A program made the translations under genes and the position numbers. Below are positions 24,909-34,405 of a stretch of DNA of 64,000 bases, piece after piece (the stretch's first letter is position 1; the number at the start of each line of letters is the position of its first letter). A model generated the notes under the pieces. The model made no database searches and was not told the origin of the DNA. It worked only from the letters and a program-made list of their open reading frames with translations. The stretch spans positions 2,170,001-2,234,000 of the forward strand of contig NZ_SRMB01000001.1 of assembly GCF_004745645.1 (NCBI RefSeq), written 5' to 3'. This stretch comes from Hymenobacter metallicola. Lineage in GTDB: Bacteria > Bacteroidota > Bacteroidia > Cytophagales > Hymenobacteraceae.

Positions 24909-27242
24909 ATGTTACGAGAACCTACCGTCCGCCCCGTTGCGGCCTCCCAAGCGTTTCCCTTCAAAACAACGCTCAGCTTAGAGCCGATTATTTCCTACTG
25001 GAAGGGCCGTGAAACCGACCCCAACCTGGGAGTGGCCTTGTTGGCCCGTTCCATTGGCGAGCAGATAGCCGAGGCGCCCTGGTGCCGGGGCCCGATTACC
25101 GACCTCACGGTGCTCGACTGCAGCTGCGACCTGGTAGAAACGCTGATGATGGCCGTGTTTCCGCCGGCTTCCTTCGATACCGATATCAGCGGAGCCGTGG
25201 CCCCTTTTCAGCGGCTGAGCTTCTACCATTCGCCCCGGTTTCAGGAAGTGCTGCTCAACAGCAACAAAACCATCAAGCAGCCGCTCAACTTCGACGCCCG
25301 CACCATGGATATCTACATGGCGCGCATGGTGTACCAGCTCATTCTGGACAAGATTTACGGCGTGCACCTGCCCCTGCAGGATACGATTACCTTCACCGTA
25401 CCCGACTATAACATCGGCTCGTATCGGCATTATGGGGTGGCCTATACGTCCAATTTTGTGGATGTGAAGGTAGTGGGTGAAAAACCCAGCCTGACCCCCG
25501 AGCAGATTGAGCACCTGAGCCACAACCTGCACCGCGCCGACCTGTGGCACGAGCTGCTGCCGCCCGAACGATTTGAACTCGAAGGCTTTAACATCCTGCA
25601 GCTGGTCGACGTGACCGAGCAGGAAATTCTCTCGGAGCTGAAGTACGACCTGCTGGAGCGCGACGTACTGCAGGCCTCCGACCGGCTCGAGCAGATTCAG
25701 GAGAAGCTGCGGGTACTCTTCGGCCGGCCGTTTCTGCAGCTCGGCATTGCCGCCTACGACGAAAAAAAGCAGGCCTTTGTGGATTTCGGCCGCAAAATCA
25801 ACCACAGCTTTCTAACCAAGCAACTCAACAACCAGGATGCCGGCTCAGGCTTCCGCCGCATCTACAATCAGCTGCTGCAGGACCGGCAGCCCCTGGTGCT
25901 GCAAAACGTGGAGCAGGCCGATATTCCCGAAGACCTGCGCCAGCAAATCCTGGGCATCGGCATCAAAAGCACGATTCTGGCCCTACTGCCCTACGGCGAC
26001 GACACTGTGGGCTTGCTGGAGCTGGGTTCGCCCAACATCGGCGACCTGGACGAATTCTCCATCGAGAAAGTGCTGCAGTTTGTGCCCCTGTTTGCCGTGG
26101 CCGTGAAGCGCAATTCCGAGGAAATCCAGACCCGGGTGCAGGCCATTATCAAGGAGAAGTTCACCGCCATTCACCCCACCATGGAGTGGCGCTTCACCGA
26201 CGCGGCCCTGAACCTGCTCAACAAGCTTGAGGACGGCAACAAGGGCGCCGAAATGGAGGATATTGTCTTCCACGAAGTGTACCCCCTGCACGGCGCCAGC
26301 GACATTCGGGGCAGCAGCACCGCCCGCAACGAAGCCATTCAGGGCGACTTGATTGAGCACCTGACCCTGGCCAACAAAGTGCTCAAAAAGGCCTCCGACT
26401 TCCAGCAGCTGCCCATCCTCGACGAGCTCAAGTTTTACGTCAATAAGAACCTGCGCCGTCTGCGCCAGGGTATTCTTACGGGCGACGAGGTCAGCATCTT
26501 CGAGTCACTGAAGACGGAAGTGGAGCCCTTGTTTGAGTATCTGGCCAACAATACGCCCGAGCTGCGGCCGGTTATTGCCCATTACTGGAACAACATGGAC
26601 CCCGAGCTGGGCATTCTCTACAAGCGCCGCAAAGCCTTTGAACAGAGCGTGACCCTGCTCAACGACACCGTCAGCGACTACCTCGACGAGGAGGAGGCCA
26701 AGGCGCAGCAGATGTTTCCGCACTACTTTCAGCGGTTCAAAACCGATGGCGTGGAGCACAACATCTACGTGGGCGCGTCCTTGGTCGAGAACAAGCCGTT
26801 TGACTTGGTATTCCTGAAGAACCTGCGCCTGTGGCAGTTGCTGGTGACCGTGGAAATTACGCGTCGCACGGCGGCCCTCAAGCCCAAGCTGGCCGTGCCC
26901 CTGGAAACCACCCAGCTGATTCTGATTCATGGGCAGTCCCTGAGCATCCGCTTCCGCCAGGACGAACGGCAGTTCGACGTGGACGGCGCCTACAACATCC
27001 GCTACGAAATCATTAAAAAGCGGGTAGATAAAGCCACCGTGCTGGGCACTGGCGAGCGGCTGACGCAGCCCGGCTACATTGCCCTGGTGTACGCCCAAGT
27101 GCGCGAGGCGACCGAGTACATGGAATACATCGACTACCTGCAGGACCGCGGCCTGCTTGAACCCGAAGTCGAAGACTTGGAATTAGAAGAACTACAGGGT
27201 GTAAAAGGCCTGCTGGCGCTGCGCGTAAAGGTAAAGCTGTAA
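24909..27242 (+). CDS. Large GAF domain protein of unknown function
   Basis: 777 residues, no signal peptide. A GAF-like module spans about residues 270-400 (VEQADIPEDLRQQILGIGIKSTILALLPYG, then VGLLELGSPNIGDLDEFSIEKVLQFVPLFAVAVKR). The N-terminal 230 residues and the C-terminal 370 (coiled-coil rich, e.g. LTLANKVLKKASDFQQLPILDELKFYVNKNLRRL) are not recognised. The protein type is known in Cytophagales as a single-copy GAF protein without output domain; a sensing or scaffolding role is inferred only. The start at 24909 follows the AT-rich spacer after the lipoprotein gene. Confidence 0.85.
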   Translation: MLREPTVRPVAASQAFPFKTTLSLEPIISYWKGRETDPNLGVALLARSIGEQIAEAPWCRGPITDLTVLDCSCDLVETLMMAVFPPASFDTDISGAVAPFQRLSFYHSPRFQEVLLNSNKTIKQPLNFDARTMDIYMARMVYQLILDKIYGVHLPLQDTITFTVPDYNIGSYRHYGVAYTSNFVDVKVVGEKPSLTPEQIEHLSHNLHRADLWHELLPPERFELEGFNILQLVDVTEQEILSELKYDLLERDVLQASDRLEQIQEKLRVLFGRPFLQLGIAAYDEKKQAFVDFGRKINHSFLTKQLNNQDAGSGFRRIYNQLLQDRQPLVLQNVEQADIPEDLRQQILGIGIKSTILALLPYGDDTVGLLELGSPNIGDLDEFSIEKVLQFVPLFAVAVKRNSEEIQTRVQAIIKEKFTAIHPTMEWRFTDAALNLLNKLEDGNKGAEMEDIVFHEVYPLHGASDIRGSSTARNEAIQGDLIEHLTLANKVLKKASDFQQLPILDELKFYVNKNLRRLRQGILTGDEVSIFESLKTEVEPLFEYLANNTPELRPVIAHYWNNMDPELGILYKRRKAFEQSVTLLNDTVSDYLDEEEAKAQQMFPHYFQRFKTDGVEHNIYVGASLVENKPFDLVFLKNLRLWQLLVTVEITRRTAALKPKLAVPLETTQLILIHGQSLSIRFRQDERQFDVDGAYNIRYEIIKKRVDKATVLGTGERLTQPGYIALVYAQVREATEYMEYIDYLQDRGLLEPEVEDLELEELQGVKGLLALRVKVKL

Positions 27243-27281
27243 TGGGCCGATGTGCGTTGAATGTGCTAAGGCAGAACTTGT

Positions 27282-27442
27282 GTCCTCGCAAGGCCAGAGG
27301 CCGAAGCCATCCGTCCTCTGCGAAGTGACAAACGCTCTTATACCAGAAAGCCCTCAACCGTACCAACGATTGAGGGCTTTTCACTTTAGAAGGCTCCGCC
27401 CATTTCAGCGGACGGATGGCTTCGGCCGGCGTCCTCGCAAGG
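27282..27442. repeat. Nested palindromic repeat, copy A
   Basis: Outer arms CCGAAGCCATCCGTCC (27301-27316) and its complement (27410-27425) are perfect; an inner hairpin AAAGCCCTCAA (27347-27357) pairs with 27370-27380. A 12-bp direct repeat GTCCTCGCAAGG bounds the structure (27282-27293 and 27431-27442). The inner hairpin ends in TTTT and may terminate the GAF gene transcript. Related to copies at 48374-48545 and 60647-60765. Confidence 0.8.
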
Positions 27443-27491
27443 ACACGAGTACTTAGTCCCTTACCCACAGTAGCACCTACCCACAGTATTA

Positions 27492-28160
27492 CTACACCTT
27501 CGCCTTTTCACGCCACCAGAGCTGTAAGCCCGAGCGCAGGAGTACCAGCCAGCCCAGCCCGGCGGCAAAGCCAGCCAGTACATCGGTCGTGTAGTGCACG
27601 TGCAGGTAGATACGGGTCAGGCCGATGAGCACCGCCCACAGAAGCAGAGCAGCGGCCAGTAGCGGGTGGCGCCCGTGACGCCAGAGCAGCCAGGCCAGGC
27701 AGCCGTAGAGGGCCATGCCAATCATGGCGTGGCCGCTGGGAAAACTCAGGCCCAACTGCGGCACCAAGGCGGTGGTGGGACGCAGGCGGTGAAAATGGGT
27801 TTTGAAAAGCTGGTTTAGGATGGCCGCACCCGTGACGGCCCAGAATACCTCCAAAGCCTCTCGCTTCTTCTTAAGCCACACCAATACCCCGGGTAGCAGC
27901 AAACCCGCCCCGACCAGAAACGGTGCCGAGGCAAAAAAGGTAATGCCTAGCACCCAGGGCGTCAGGCCGGGGTGCGCGGCTCGTAGCGCATCCAGCTGCG
28001 CAAATCCCCACTGGTCGAGGTCCTGGGAATGCTGGCTGAACACGACCCGCGTAAGGTAGAAAAAGACCGCCAGGGAACTCAGAAAAACGAGCAGCAGTGC
28101 GCCCACTTCCACCGCCAGAAAGGCCAGCAAAGTGAGCAAACGCGTTAAAAGACTTTTCAT
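27492..28160 (-). CDS. PAP2 family phosphatase, multi-pass membrane
   Basis: 222 residues with about five to six membrane segments. The three phosphatase motifs are present: KTHFHRLRP (KX6RP), PSGH, and TRIYLHVHYTTD (the H-x3-D element). Such enzymes hydrolyse lipid pyrophosphates such as undecaprenyl diphosphate at the membrane. The ATG at 28160 is used; the frame to 28223 adds an unlikely extension. It is a paralogue of the gene at 28823, with which it flanks the tRNA-Leu gene. Confidence 0.93.
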   Translation of the reverse strand: MKSLLTRLLTLLAFLAVEVGALLLVFLSSLAVFFYLTRVVFSQHSQDLDQWGFAQLDALRAAHPGLTPWVLGITFFASAPFLVGAGLLLPGVLVWLKKKREALEVFWAVTGAAILNQLFKTHFHRLRPTTALVPQLGLSFPSGHAMIGMALYGCLAWLLWRHGRHPLLAAALLLWAVLIGLTRIYLHVHYTTDVLAGFAAGLGWLVLLRSGLQLWWREKAKV

Positions 28161-28584
28161 AGAGCCAGGAAAAAGCCAAATACAGCGACTACTATGCTTG
28201 GCGCTATGCAAGGTAAGACCCACTTTCCGACTACCCTACGTGTTTCGCTTGCGCACAGCCTTTGCACCTGAGCATACACCTCAGCGGCGACTACAATCTG
28301 AACCTGACACCCCAAGCAAGCTCCTACCTCTGCAAATTAGGCATAGCCTGTTGCCCAACGACCGTGCTGCTACCGGGCAGACCTACCTAGCTCAATATAT
28401 CGGGTGCTGGCTCTTAGCAACAGTCCGGGATTAGGTGCCGCCCCCAGAAAGCGCTTCCAGCGGGGCTTCGGCGGCGGGAGCCCAGCAGCATGACCGCGGA
28501 GTGTAGCACCCCTGCTTTTCCTTCCATCCGCCAGGCTCAGCAGCCGTAAGAGGTAGGGGCTGCAAGGGAAAGTAGGAACAACAA
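28161..28584. other. Gene-free interval between PAP2 and tRNA-Leu terminator
   Basis: 424 bp. I see no convincing open frame, RNA or repeat. The plus-strand frame starting at 28132 codes for a protein without signal or motif and is antisense to the promoter region of the PAP2 gene. Confidence 0.6.
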
Positions 28585-28612
28585 AAAAGCCGGCCCTTTC
28601 GGACCGGCTTTT
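28585..28612 (-). terminator. Terminator of the tRNA-Leu gene
   Basis: Stem 28585-28593 with 28604-28612 plus two further inner pairs, on the minus strand directly past the encoded CCA end, followed by a T tract (AAAAA on the plus strand). Confidence 0.8.
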
Positions 28613-28614
28613 CG

Positions 28615-28699
28615 TGGTGCGCTCGGAGAGACTCGAACTCTCACACCTTGCGGAACTGCCGCCTGAAGACAGCGCGTCTACCAATTTCGCCACAAGCGC
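28615..28699 (-). tRNA. tRNA-Leu (anticodon CAG), CCA encoded
   Basis: On the minus strand the 85-nt sequence folds as a class II tRNA: acceptor arm GCGCTTG with CGAGCGC, D-arm with GGTAGACGC, anticodon stem CTGTC/GGCAG with loop TTCAGGC giving anticodon CAG, a long variable arm (TTCCGCAAGGTGT region) and a T-arm GAGAGTTCGAGTCTCTC. The encoded CCA occupies 28615-28617. The long variable arm and CAG anticodon make leucine (CUG codons) the assignment. Confidence 0.93.
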
Positions 28700-28822
28700 A
28701 ACTAAGCGTTGATTGACTGTTTTCCCTGTTGGAGTGTCTTTCAACGATGCAAAGATACGCGGCTGCGAAGTAGTTAATCAAGCTTTCCGCTAAAATTTTT
28801 CAGAAAAAACTTCGCCAGAACG

Positions 28823-29542
28823 CTATTCAGGCTGTTTTTCAGCCAATTGCGGCGCGTATTTATATCGTTTTTTCACCGATTTTTCGATTTGTTTGAGCAG
28901 CGGAATTGCAATCAGCAGCCACACCAGCCCGGCCGTGAAGCCGGCCAGCACATCGGAGGCATAGTGCACGCGCAGGTACACCCGCGTCAGCCCGATGAGC
29001 AGAATCAGACCCACTAGCCCGGCCACCAGCGCCAGCCGCAGGGCTTTATGCTGGCGCACATGGGTTAGGACCAGGTAGATCAGCAGGCCGTAGAAAGAGG
29101 CGCTAATCATGGCGTGCCCACTGGGAAAGCTCAAGCCCGAGGCCGAGACCAGCGGCAGTAGGGGCCGGGGTCGTTGGTAAGTGTTTTTCAACACTAGGTT
29201 CAATGTGATGCTGCCCAAAGCCACCACAGGCACCAGCAGCGTGTACCACCGGTGGCGCCGGACAAAGAGAAAGTAGCCGATCAGCAGCAGGGCCACGGTT
29301 GAAATAAAGTTGCGCGAGGCCAGAAACGTCACTTTTTCGACCCAACCACTTTCATTGGCTCCCAGCAGGTGGCGGGCCCAGTGAAACGCCCGGGCATCGA
29401 ACACGGCCGCGTCCTGGTCGAGCACTTCCCGGCCCAGGGCCAGAAACCCCACCACGCCCAGCACACCGATAACCAGCGTCAGGGTTAATTCCGCCGTAAA
29501 GAGCATGAAGCCGGCCAGGATACGGCGCAAGTAATTCGTCAT
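28823..29542 (-). CDS. PAP2 family phosphatase, multi-pass membrane
   Basis: 239 residues, ATG at 29542. Motifs KNTYQRPRP, PSGH and TRVYLRVHYASD form the active site of lipid phosphate phosphatases. Hydrophobic segments at about 10-40, 75-95, 105-125, 150-170 and 185-225 cross the membrane. It resembles the gene at 27492 over its whole length and a third, more distant member at 47576. Substrate unknown; undecaprenyl or phosphatidyl lipid phosphates are usual. Confidence 0.94.
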   Translation of the reverse strand: MTNYLRRILAGFMLFTAELTLTLVIGVLGVVGFLALGREVLDQDAAVFDARAFHWARHLLGANESGWVEKVTFLASRNFISTVALLLIGYFLFVRRHRWYTLLVPVVALGSITLNLVLKNTYQRPRPLLPLVSASGLSFPSGHAMISASFYGLLIYLVLTHVRQHKALRLALVAGLVGLILLIGLTRVYLRVHYASDVLAGFTAGLVWLLIAIPLLKQIEKSVKKRYKYAPQLAEKQPE

Positions 29543-29663
29543 TGCTAAGCAGCAGCTGGTACATTTTGCTGCATACGGCTACCGGACCGTTCTGGTCTCG
29601 GCTTCACCACCAGTGCAGGCTTGCCGAGTTGCTTTTCTCCCGGCTTTTTGCTACACTTTAGGT

Positions 29664-30302
29664 ATGTCCAGTGCCGACGCCGGCTTCGACCGGGTAGCTG
29701 CCTTTTACGACCCCCTCGCACGGCTGGTGTTTGGCAATGCCCTGCGCCTGGCGCAACAAGCCGCTCTGGCCAGCCTCCCCCCGGGCTCCCCGCGGGTGCT
29801 CATCATCGGGGGCGGTACGGGCTGGGTATTGGGCGAAGTGCTGCTGCGCCGGCCCGAAGCCCGGGTGCTTTACCTCGAAGCCTCGGCCGTGATGCTGGCT
29901 AAGTCGCGCGAAACGCTGCAACAACGGGCTGCTTCGCACAGTGGGCAGGTTGAATTCCGGCTGGGGACCGAACAAGCCCTGCGGCCCACCGAATCGTTTG
30001 ACGCCGTCGTTACTTTCTTTTTCCTGGATCTGTTTGAGCCGAGGCGGCTGCAGGTTATTGTCGAACGACTCAACCACGCCCGACGGCCCGGCGCGCCTTG
30101 GCTCCTGGCTGATTTTCGGCCCGTCCGCTCCCTCTGGCAACGCACCCTGCTGCTAGTGATGTACCGCTTTTTCCGGCTCACGACTGGCATCAGTGGGCGC
30201 ACCATGCCCGATTTGCACCGGGCCCTGGCCGCCGCGGGCTTGACGCAGCACCGGCAGGAACTGTTTTTCCGCGGCATGGTCGAGGCGGCGGTCTTTGCTT
30301 AA
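29664..30302 (+). CDS. Class I SAM-dependent methyltransferase
   Basis: 212 residues. The SAM-binding motif I reads VLIIGGGTGWVLGEVLL (residues 43-59), followed by the acidic end of strand 2 (LYLEAS) and the DAVVTFFFLDLFEP strand 4 region. The ATG at 29664 is preferred, since the longer frame from 29613 lacks conserved residues. Resembles ubiquinone/menaquinone-type or small-molecule methyltransferases; the substrate cannot be told. It lies in a small island between two oppositely oriented genes. Confidence 0.85.
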   Translation: MSSADAGFDRVAAFYDPLARLVFGNALRLAQQAALASLPPGSPRVLIIGGGTGWVLGEVLLRRPEARVLYLEASAVMLAKSRETLQQRAASHSGQVEFRLGTEQALRPTESFDAVVTFFFLDLFEPRRLQVIVERLNHARRPGAPWLLADFRPVRSLWQRTLLLVMYRFFRLTTGISGRTMPDLHRALAAAGLTQHRQELFFRGMVEAAVFA

Positions 30303-30400
30303 ATAGGCCGGCCAACGCAGAAAACCCCGGCCCCGGCAGTGAAGTAGTGGAGCAGCCTCCTATTTTTAGGCATTCATCCTTGTTCCTCCTCTTCCTTACT

Positions 30401-32236
30401 ATGCGGAAACCCGCCGCCTCCCTCCTGCTGGCTCTGGCGCTGCCCCTGGGCGCCCTGGCCCAGGCCCCTGTTCAATACCGCGTTGCTTTTCCCAACGCGG
30501 TACACCACGAAGCCCAGGTCACCGTTGTGTTTTCGGAGTTGCCCAGCGGCCCGCTACAGGTGCGCATGGCCCGCAGCTCGCCCGGCCGCTACGCCTTGCA
30601 CGAGTTTGCCAAGAATGTGTACGACGTGAAAGCCACCGACTCGAAAGGCACAGTTTTAAGCCTGAGCCGGCCCGACCCCTACGGCTGGGACGTAGCCGGT
30701 CACGACGGCACGGTGCGCTTTACCTACACCCTGTTTGGCGACCGGACCGACGGCACCTACGCCGGTATCGACCAGGTGCATGCTCACCTCAATATTCCGG
30801 CGACGCTGGCCTATGCCCGCGGGCAGGAGCAACGGCCGGCCGAGGTGAAGTTTGACCTGCCCGCCGGCTGGCAGGTGGCTACCCAGCTGCGCCCCGACGC
30901 CGGCAAAGGCACTTACTACGCCCCGCACCTACAGTATCTGATGGACAGCCCCACTTCCCTGGGCGCCCAGAAGGTGCGCTCCTGGCAGGAACAAGGCCGC
31001 ACCATCGAAATGGCCGTGCTGCACGAGGGCACCGACGCCGAGCTGGATGCCTTCACCGACCACACCAAGAAGATCGTGAAAGAGGCTGCCGCCATTTTTG
31101 GGGAGCTGCCGGCCTACGATTTCGGGCGCTACACCTTCGTGGCCAACTACCTGCCCCAGACCAGCGGCGACGGCATGGAGCACCGCAACTCGACTTCCCT
31201 GACCAGCAACCGCCCCTTGCGTGGCCCCGGCGCCATCGACAACCTGGGCACCGTGGCCCACGAGTTTTTTCACGCTTGGAACGTGGAGCGCATTCGCCCC
31301 CGCGACCTGGAGCCCTTCGACTTCGACCGGGCCAACATGAGCAACTCCCTCTGGTTTGCCGAGGGCTTCACCCAGTACTACGGCGAGCTGCTGCTGCGCC
31401 GGGCGGGCGTCTACACCGACGACCAGTACTGCCAGGAAGCCTTGAGCGGCCTGGTGGGGGCTATGCTGAACTCGCCCGGGGCCGCCCGCTTCTCGCCGGT
31501 GCAGATGAGCCAGCAGGCCCCGTTCGTGGACGCTGCCGCGGCCATCGACCCCAACAACCGGGGCAATACTTACCTGTCGTACTACTACATTGGCGGGGCC
31601 AACGCCCTGGCCCTGGACATGCTGCTGCGCCAGAACTACAAGACCACCCTGGATGCCTACATGCGGGCCGTGTGGCAGCAGCACGGCAAGGAGCAGCAGA
31701 ACTATGCTCCGGCCAAGCCCTACACTCTGGCCGATTTGCAGCGCATCCTGGGCGAAGTAAGCCGCGACACGGCCTTTGCCGGGCAGTTTTTCCGCCAGCA
31801 CATCCTGGGCCACGAGCTGCCCAAGTTTGAGGAGCTGCTGGCCCCGGCGGGCCTGGTGGTGCGCCGCGCCCGGGCCGGGCAGGCCAGCCTGGTAAGCCGC
31901 CTAAGCTTTAATACGGCCGACAGCACGGCCGCCATCGGCAGCACGCTGCTGGGCAGCCCCCTCTACCAGGCCGGCCTCGACCGGGAAGACGTGCTGCGCA
32001 AGATTGACGGGCAGCGCCTGAGCAGCCCCAAAGCCGTGCAGGACCTGCTGGCCGCCCACAAGCCCGGCGACGTGCTGGCGGTGGAATACCGCACCCGCGG
32101 CGGCATCCGCACTACGCAGGTAACCCTGGCCGAAGACCCCACCCTGGAAGTGGTGACCAACGAAACGGCCAAAAAGCCCGTGACCAAGGCCATGAAGAAA
32201 TTCCGGGCCGACTGGCTGACTGGCAAGGCCAAGTAG
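30401..32236 (+). CDS. M61 family aminopeptidase with PDZ domain, secreted
   Basis: 611 residues, signal peptide at residues 1-20 (LLLALALPLGALAQ). Family M61 enzymes release N-terminal glycine or alanine residues. The thermolysin-like zinc motif HEFFH (His287, Glu288, His291) is followed by Glu321 in WFAEGFTQYY, both as expected. The C-terminal 110 residues form a PDZ-like domain (LLGSPLYQAGLDREDVLRKIDGQ and VLAVEYRTRGGIRTTQVTL). It faces a terminator shared with the BI-1 gene. Confidence 0.95.
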   Translation: MRKPAASLLLALALPLGALAQAPVQYRVAFPNAVHHEAQVTVVFSELPSGPLQVRMARSSPGRYALHEFAKNVYDVKATDSKGTVLSLSRPDPYGWDVAGHDGTVRFTYTLFGDRTDGTYAGIDQVHAHLNIPATLAYARGQEQRPAEVKFDLPAGWQVATQLRPDAGKGTYYAPHLQYLMDSPTSLGAQKVRSWQEQGRTIEMAVLHEGTDAELDAFTDHTKKIVKEAAAIFGELPAYDFGRYTFVANYLPQTSGDGMEHRNSTSLTSNRPLRGPGAIDNLGTVAHEFFHAWNVERIRPRDLEPFDFDRANMSNSLWFAEGFTQYYGELLLRRAGVYTDDQYCQEALSGLVGAMLNSPGAARFSPVQMSQQAPFVDAAAAIDPNNRGNTYLSYYYIGGANALALDMLLRQNYKTTLDAYMRAVWQQHGKEQQNYAPAKPYTLADLQRILGEVSRDTAFAGQFFRQHILGHELPKFEELLAPAGLVVRRARAGQASLVSRLSFNTADSTAAIGSTLLGSPLYQAGLDREDVLRKIDGQRLSSPKAVQDLLAAHKPGDVLAVEYRTRGGIRTTQVTLAEDPTLEVVTNETAKKPVTKAMKKFRADWLTGKAK

Positions 32237-32253
32237 AGCTAGCTTATAAAGAG

Positions 32254-32298
32254 TACAAGAAAAAGGGACGCCAGTAGCTGGCGTCCCTTCTTCTTGTA
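32254..32298. terminator. Bidirectional terminator, 21-bp arms
   Basis: Arms 32254-32274 and 32278-32298 with a single mismatched pair and a 3-nt loop, between the convergent M61 and BI-1 genes. Confidence 0.9.
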
Positions 32299-32315
32299 TT
32301 GAAAGTTCCCCCGTT

Positions 32316-33044
32316 TTACCGGCGCCGGCCGAAGAGGCGGAGCAGAAACAAAAACAGATTGATGAAGTCGAGGTAGAGGGACAGGGCGCCCCACACGGCG
32401 GCTTTGCGGTCTACGTTTTCGTCGCCGTAGCCCATAAAGGCCATCATCTTGATTTTCTGGGTGTCGTAGGCCGTCAGGGCCACGAAGAGCAGCACGCCGA
32501 TAAAGGTAGTAACCCAGTAGAGCGTGGCGTTGAACCAGAACAGATTAACCACCGAGGCAATAACCAGGCCCACCAGGCCCATCAGCAGCAGGTTGCCCCA
32601 GCGGCTCAGGTCGGAGCCGGTCAGAAAGCCGTAGAGGCTCATCACGCCAAAGGTGGCAGCCGTCACAAAAAACGTGGAAGCAATAGACTCGGCCGTGTAC
32701 ACCAGAAAGATAATGCCCAGCGTAACGCCATTCAGCAAAGCGTAGCCGGCAAAGGCTCCCACGGCTTGGTTAGGCGTCATCTCAAACAGGTTGCGCCCCA
32801 GGTAGCCCACTACCAGAAACTCGGTCAGGAGCAGGGCCCAGAATACGAGGCGGTTGCCGAATACCAGTTCCTGCAGTTCGGGCGAGGCGCCCACCATCAT
32901 GGCTACGCCGCCAGTCAGGGCTAGGGCACCGGCCATCCAGCCGTACACCTGGGTCATAAACCGAACCTGAATCTGGGCCGCTTCTTCGGCCGAAATTGTC
33001 AGCTCGGGCTGCTCAGCTTGTTTCTCGGGTACAAACTCTTCCAT
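32316..33044 (-). CDS. Bax inhibitor-1 / YccA family membrane protein
   Basis: 242 residues with seven hydrophobic segments, the family number. The N-terminal cytosolic part is acidic (EFVPEKQAEQPELTISAEEAAQ). The C-terminal helix with LYLDFINLFLFLLRLFGRRR matches the UPF0005/BI-1 signature, and DTQKIKMMAF is in the sixth segment. Bacterial members are cation-leak channels or chaperone-like proteins; function in this host is not known. Confidence 0.95.
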   Translation of the reverse strand: MEEFVPEKQAEQPELTISAEEAAQIQVRFMTQVYGWMAGALALTGGVAMMVGASPELQELVFGNRLVFWALLLTEFLVVGYLGRNLFEMTPNQAVGAFAGYALLNGVTLGIIFLVYTAESIASTFFVTAATFGVMSLYGFLTGSDLSRWGNLLLMGLVGLVIASVVNLFWFNATLYWVTTFIGVLLFVALTAYDTQKIKMMAFMGYGDENVDRKAAVWGALSLYLDFINLFLFLLRLFGRRR

Positions 33045-33181
33045 AAACTTGCAGTAAGGCAGTAAAAAAGTGAACGATAGCTACGGGCTAAAGTACAGGT
33101 ATCTGAGAATAATGTCTATTCCTGGTTCATCCTTCCGGAGGGTGCGTTGCTACTCCACAGCTTCGGCGTTATTTGCCCTTT

Positions 33182-34405
33182 ATGCTCAAAGACCTCAGGC
33201 TCCTGCTGATTTATGCCATCATCCTGCTCGATGTCGTCGTTGGGGCAGCCATCGGGCCGATCATGCCCGAGTTCGTGCGCGGCCTCTCCCAGCCCCAACT
33301 GTGGCTGTCGGTCGGCACGGCGCTGTTTCTGGGCATGCAGCTGTTTTCGGCCCCAGTGCTGGGCAAGCTCTCCGACGGCTACGGGCGGCGGCCCATCCTG
33401 ATTGTGTCGGCCGTGGGTACGTTGCTGGCCAACGGGCTGCTGCTGCCGGTGCGGGCGGGGCTGTACTTTACCAACCGCCTCAGCGACGGACTCACCAACG
33501 GCATGTACGCCACCATCCGCTCGGCTATTACGGATATTTCGCCCAAAGAAAACCTGTTTAAAAACCTGGGCCTCGAAGGCGCCATCATTTCCCTGGGCTT
33601 CGTGCTGGGCCCCATGGCCGCCGGGGCCTTGCTCACGGTGTTGGCCGTGCCGCCGGGTCAGCAGGCGGCTTACGTCGTGCGGCTGGCCGTGACCCTGGCC
33701 GCCTTGAACGTGGGCCTGAGCCTGCTGCTCCGCGAAACCCATACCCAGCGCCCCGGCGTGCGGGGAGCCGAGCTCCGGGCCGAGCTGAGCCGCTCGGTCA
33801 ATGTGCTGACCATCTGGACCCGCCTCAAGGCTAAGGATACGCCGGCCCGCGGCCTGCGCGCCATTGTGCTCATGCAAGTAGCCCTGACGATGAGTACGGG
33901 CTATTACTTTTACTTCGTGCCCTTCGCCAGCCTGGGTCCGCTGCAGATGGACGCCCGGGCGCTGTCGTATTTCTTTATGTTTTTTGGCACTCTGAGCATT
34001 GCCATCAACTATATCTTCTACACCTATTTTGCCGACAAGCTCAACCAGCGCAGGGCTATTTTCTGGCTGTCCCTGGTGAGCGTGCCCGTGCTGGCCGCCT
34101 ACGGGGTAGTGGGCTCTTCCCGCCTCTGGCTCTACCTCATCATCACGCTCGACTGCCTGACCTTGTCGCTTATTCAGGGCTTGCTGGAAGGACTTTTGGC
34201 CCAACGCACCACGGAGGAAGACCGGGGCGAAATATTCGGCTTGAACCAAGCCGTGCAGGGCTTGGCCAGCTTTACCACCATTTTAATATGCGGGGGCTTG
34301 TCGGTGCTTCAGTTGGAGCTGCCCTTTGCCTGGTTTGCCGCCTGCATAGCCGCCGTGGCCTGGCAGGCGTGGCGCGCCCTGCACCAGCCCGAGCCAGCCG
34401 CCTAG
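33182..34405 (+). CDS. MFS transporter
   Basis: 407 residues and 12 membrane segments. The major-facilitator A-motif is GKLSDGYGRRP in loop 2-3. Helix 4-5 region contains NGMYATIRSAITDISPKENLFKNLGLEGAIISLGFVLGPMAAGAL, typical of drug:H+ antiporters of the DHA1 type. The ATG at 33182 is used; the TTG at 33173 is possible. Substrate unknown; it is alone between a BI-1 gene and a hypothetical protein. Confidence 0.9.
   Translation: MLKDLRLLLIYAIILLDVVVGAAIGPIMPEFVRGLSQPQLWLSVGTALFLGMQLFSAPVLGKLSDGYGRRPILIVSAVGTLLANGLLLPVRAGLYFTNRLSDGLTNGMYATIRSAITDISPKENLFKNLGLEGAIISLGFVLGPMAAGALLTVLAVPPGQQAAYVVRLAVTLAALNVGLSLLLRETHTQRPGVRGAELRAELSRSVNVLTIWTRLKAKDTPARGLRAIVLMQVALTMSTGYYFYFVPFASLGPLQMDARALSYFFMFFGTLSIAINYIFYTYFADKLNQRRAIFWLSLVSVPVLAAYGVVGSSRLWLYLIITLDCLTLSLIQGLLEGLLAQRTTEEDRGEIFGLNQAVQGLASFTTILICGGLSVLQLELPFAWFAACIAAVAWQAWRALHQPEPAA

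Noticed and set aside
27282..27442. CRISPR array
   Set aside because: Only one pair of 12-bp direct repeats bounds the palindrome; there are no regularly spaced units.
28161..28584. Possible integrated element beside the tRNA
   Set aside because: No integrase, no repeat of the tRNA end and no base composition shift could be seen.
28370..28744. 124-residue minus-strand frame covering the tRNA-Leu region
   Set aside because: It overlaps the tRNA and its terminator and shows no family feature.
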